The notes beneath the pieces were generated by a model. The model was not told the origin of the DNA and searched no databases. It was given only the letters and a program-made list of their open reading frames with translations. From an uncultured Veillonella sp. (GTDB taxonomy: Bacteria; Bacillota; Negativicutes; Veillonellales; Veillonellaceae): 5,325 bases of DNA. Positions 4,185-5,325 of the stretch are shown piece after piece. The position numbers and the translations under genes are program-made. Numbering within the stretch: position 1 is the stretch's first letter; every line of letters begins with the position of its first letter. The stretch covers positions 1 to 5,325 of the forward strand of contig UPXS01000034.1 in assembly GCA_900538355.1 (NCBI GenBank). The letters run 5' to 3'.

Positions 4185-4796
4185 ATGGAGTATACAATTC
4201 ACCTATTTCATGCTGGTGGCGTCGTTATGTACCCACTCGTATTATTCATGCTAGCAGCATGTACTATTTTGTTTGAACGCATTCGTATGTATAGAAGAAT
4301 TGATCGTGAGCTACAACAATTATCTGACAATATTGATGCTGGTCGCAATAGTAATAACTGGGCTACTCTTGAAAGCGCTGTAAAGAATAGCGATGACGCA
4401 TTGAGTCAATTTATTTTGCCTATCGTCGATTCTGTTTACAATGTGGAAGGATTAGAAAACCGTTTACATGACGTAGTAGGTTATATGGACGAACGTTTAA
4501 AACGTGGTCTTAACTGGCTTAGCATGATGGTTACTATGGCGCCATTACTTGGTCTATTAGGTACCGTTGTGGGTATGATTCGTTCCTTCGCCGCTGTGGG
4601 TGGCGATATTGGCGCTCCTACAGTGATTACAGGTGGTGTATCTGAAGCGTTGATTGCAACAGCAACAGGGCTTTCAGTAGCTATCGTAGCATTAGCTGTT
4701 CATAGCTGGTGCACAAGCAAAGTTAATTATGATATTGCGAAATTGGAACAAAAATTAGGTTCTATCTTGGATTTATATATTAGGAGTCAACGATGA
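4185..4796 (+). CDS. exbB: ExbB proton-channel subunit (MotA/TolQ/ExbB family)
   Basis: A 203-residue inner-membrane protein. With ExbD it forms the proton-driven motor that energises TonB for uptake through outer-membrane receptors. Three membrane segments are visible: about 13-30, about 112-132 (with the family motif APLLGLLGTVVGMI at 119-132) and about 155-177. The last is led by GGVSEALIATATGL, where E154 corresponds to E. coli ExbB Glu176 by motif. The cytoplasmic loop between the first two segments is charged and helical. The longest frame starts at ATG 4173, but that codon overlaps GGAGG (4175-4179). ATG 4185, five bases downstream of it, is the better start. The protein is shorter than E. 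coli ExbB (244 residues), lacking its N-terminal periplasmic extension. It overlaps exbD by ATGA. TolQ is the main alternative; the TonB-like gene two steps downstream favours ExbB. Confidence 0.92.
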   Translation: MEYTIHLFHAGGVVMYPLVLFMLAACTILFERIRMYRRIDRELQQLSDNIDAGRNSNNWATLESAVKNSDDALSQFILPIVDSVYNVEGLENRLHDVVGYMDERLKRGLNWLSMMVTMAPLLGLLGTVVGMIRSFAAVGGDIGAPTVITGGVSEALIATATGLSVAIVALAVHSWCTSKVNYDIAKLEQKLGSILDLYIRSQR

Positions 4797-5197
4797 AACG
4801 TAGTTCAGTAGGCATACAAAAAGAACCTACCATCATGATTATACCTATGATTGATATCGTTTTCTTCTTGCTTGTATTTTTCATGATGAGTACGTTGTAC
4901 ATGAATACAGAAGAGCAAATTCCGCTCAACTTACCGAAGGCTTCTTCGTCCTCCGCTAAGACGATTGAGCCGATCACAATTTCCTTAACGGCGACACATA
5001 AGATGTATTTGAATGACCGTGAAATTGTACCAGATCAATTGGGTTCTGAAATTCAAGGTATTGTTGCAAAGGAACCACAACAGGCATTTATTGTACGCGC
5101 CTCTGAGGATATTGCGTATAAGGACGTTATCAACATTTTAGATAATCTTAAAATGAGTGGTGCTCGGTTTGTTAGCGTAGCTACAGAACGGAAGTGA
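4793..5197 (+). CDS. exbD: ExbD biopolymer-transport subunit
   Basis: A 134-residue partner of ExbB that couples proton flow to TonB. It has a short cytoplasmic N terminus, one membrane helix (about 14-34) with the essential acidic residue D21 in PMIDIVFFLLVFFM (equivalent to Asp25 of E. coli ExbD), and a periplasmic domain (about 55-134) ending in GARFVSVATERK. The length is normal for the family. The start overlaps the exbB stop (ATGA), and AGGAG (4782-4786), inside the end of exbB, lies six bases upstream, so the two genes are translationally coupled, which fits subunits of one complex. TolR is the close paralogue and would look similar. The adjacent TonB-like gene, four bases downstream, supports ExbD. 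Confidence 0.93.
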   Translation: MKRSSVGIQKEPTIMIIPMIDIVFFLLVFFMMSTLYMNTEEQIPLNLPKASSSSAKTIEPITISLTATHKMYLNDREIVPDQLGSEIQGIVAKEPQQAFIVRASEDIAYKDVINILDNLKMSGARFVSVATERK

Positions 5198-5201
5198 TTC
5201 T

Positions 5202-5325
5202 ATGATAAATAAACGATATGGAATCCCTTTCGTAGCTGCACTGGTATTAAACCTTGCCTATTGGGGGGTTGTAGGAAATTGGTTCGGCCATTTGAAGCCG
5301 CCGGAGACCCCTAAAAAAGACTTGG
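5202..5325 (+). CDS. tonB: TonB-like energy transducer, 5' part only
   Basis: The first 41 codons of a gene running off the window. The product has a short basic N terminus (MINKRYG), one membrane helix (about 8-27) and the start of a Pro/Lys-rich linker (HLKPPETPKKDL), the standard N-terminal layout of TonB, which carries motor energy across the periplasm to outer-membrane receptors. It begins four bases after the exbD stop. GGAAG (5190-5194), at the end of exbD, is a modest ribosome binding site seven bases upstream. Aligning on the Pro before the helix puts A13 and N17 where E. coli TonB has Ser16 and His20. The C-terminal domain that would prove TonB lies outside the window, so the call rests on position and N-terminal architecture. 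Confidence 0.8.
   Translation, partial: MINKRYGIPFVAALVLNLAYWGVVGNWFGHLKPPETPKKDL

Noticed and set aside
4780..4977. 65-codon minus-strand frame across the exbB/exbD junction
   Set aside because: It is antisense to exbD, which has the conserved membrane Asp and proper translational coupling; a shadow frame.

Overview
The window looks like chromosome from a Veillonella-type member of the Negativicutes (diderm Firmicutes). The genome is AT-rich and has strong Gram-positive-style ribosome binding sites (GGAGG). It also encodes an ExbB-ExbD-TonB energy-transducing operon, which needs an outer membrane, and a secreted M48 metallopeptidase of the kind I associate with Veillonella. The genus call is recognition from memory, not a database result.

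Layout. Positions 1-250 are a sharply bounded block of about 48% G+C in a surrounding of about 20%. It carries a 28-bp perfect direct repeat and a strong hairpin but no convincing gene; it may be a structured RNA or the edge of a mobile element. A strong bidirectional terminator (357-396) separates it from a minus-strand type II toxin-antitoxin pair: a RelE/HigB-type toxin (654-1028) followed by an overlapping XRE antitoxin (401-676). For both genes the Shine-Dalgarno sequence favours a start downstream of the longest open frame. The toxin promoter has an extended -10 and a 10-bp palindrome in its spacer, a natural site for autoregulation. A gap with several inverted repeats leads to a small CGGC-domain protein (1461-1832), then a secreted M48 metallopeptidase with a lysine-rich tail (2076-3365) that ends at a clean terminator.

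From 3440 to 4184 lies a 745-base AT-rich gap. It holds short direct repeats, a probable gene relic, and an 18-codon hydrophobic mini-ORF with its own Shine-Dalgarno and a following 17-bp hairpin. The window closes with exbB (4185-4796), exbD (4793-5197, ATGA overlap) and the start of a TonB-like gene (5202 onward, cut by the window edge). These three form one operon for proton-motive-force-driven outer-membrane uptake. The TonB-like membrane helix has Asn where E. coli TonB has His20.

Nothing here is clearly a new multi-gene system. The places most worth a second look are the 1-250 repeat block, the mini-ORF and terminator unit at 3730-3927, and the His-to-Asn exchange in the TonB-like helix.
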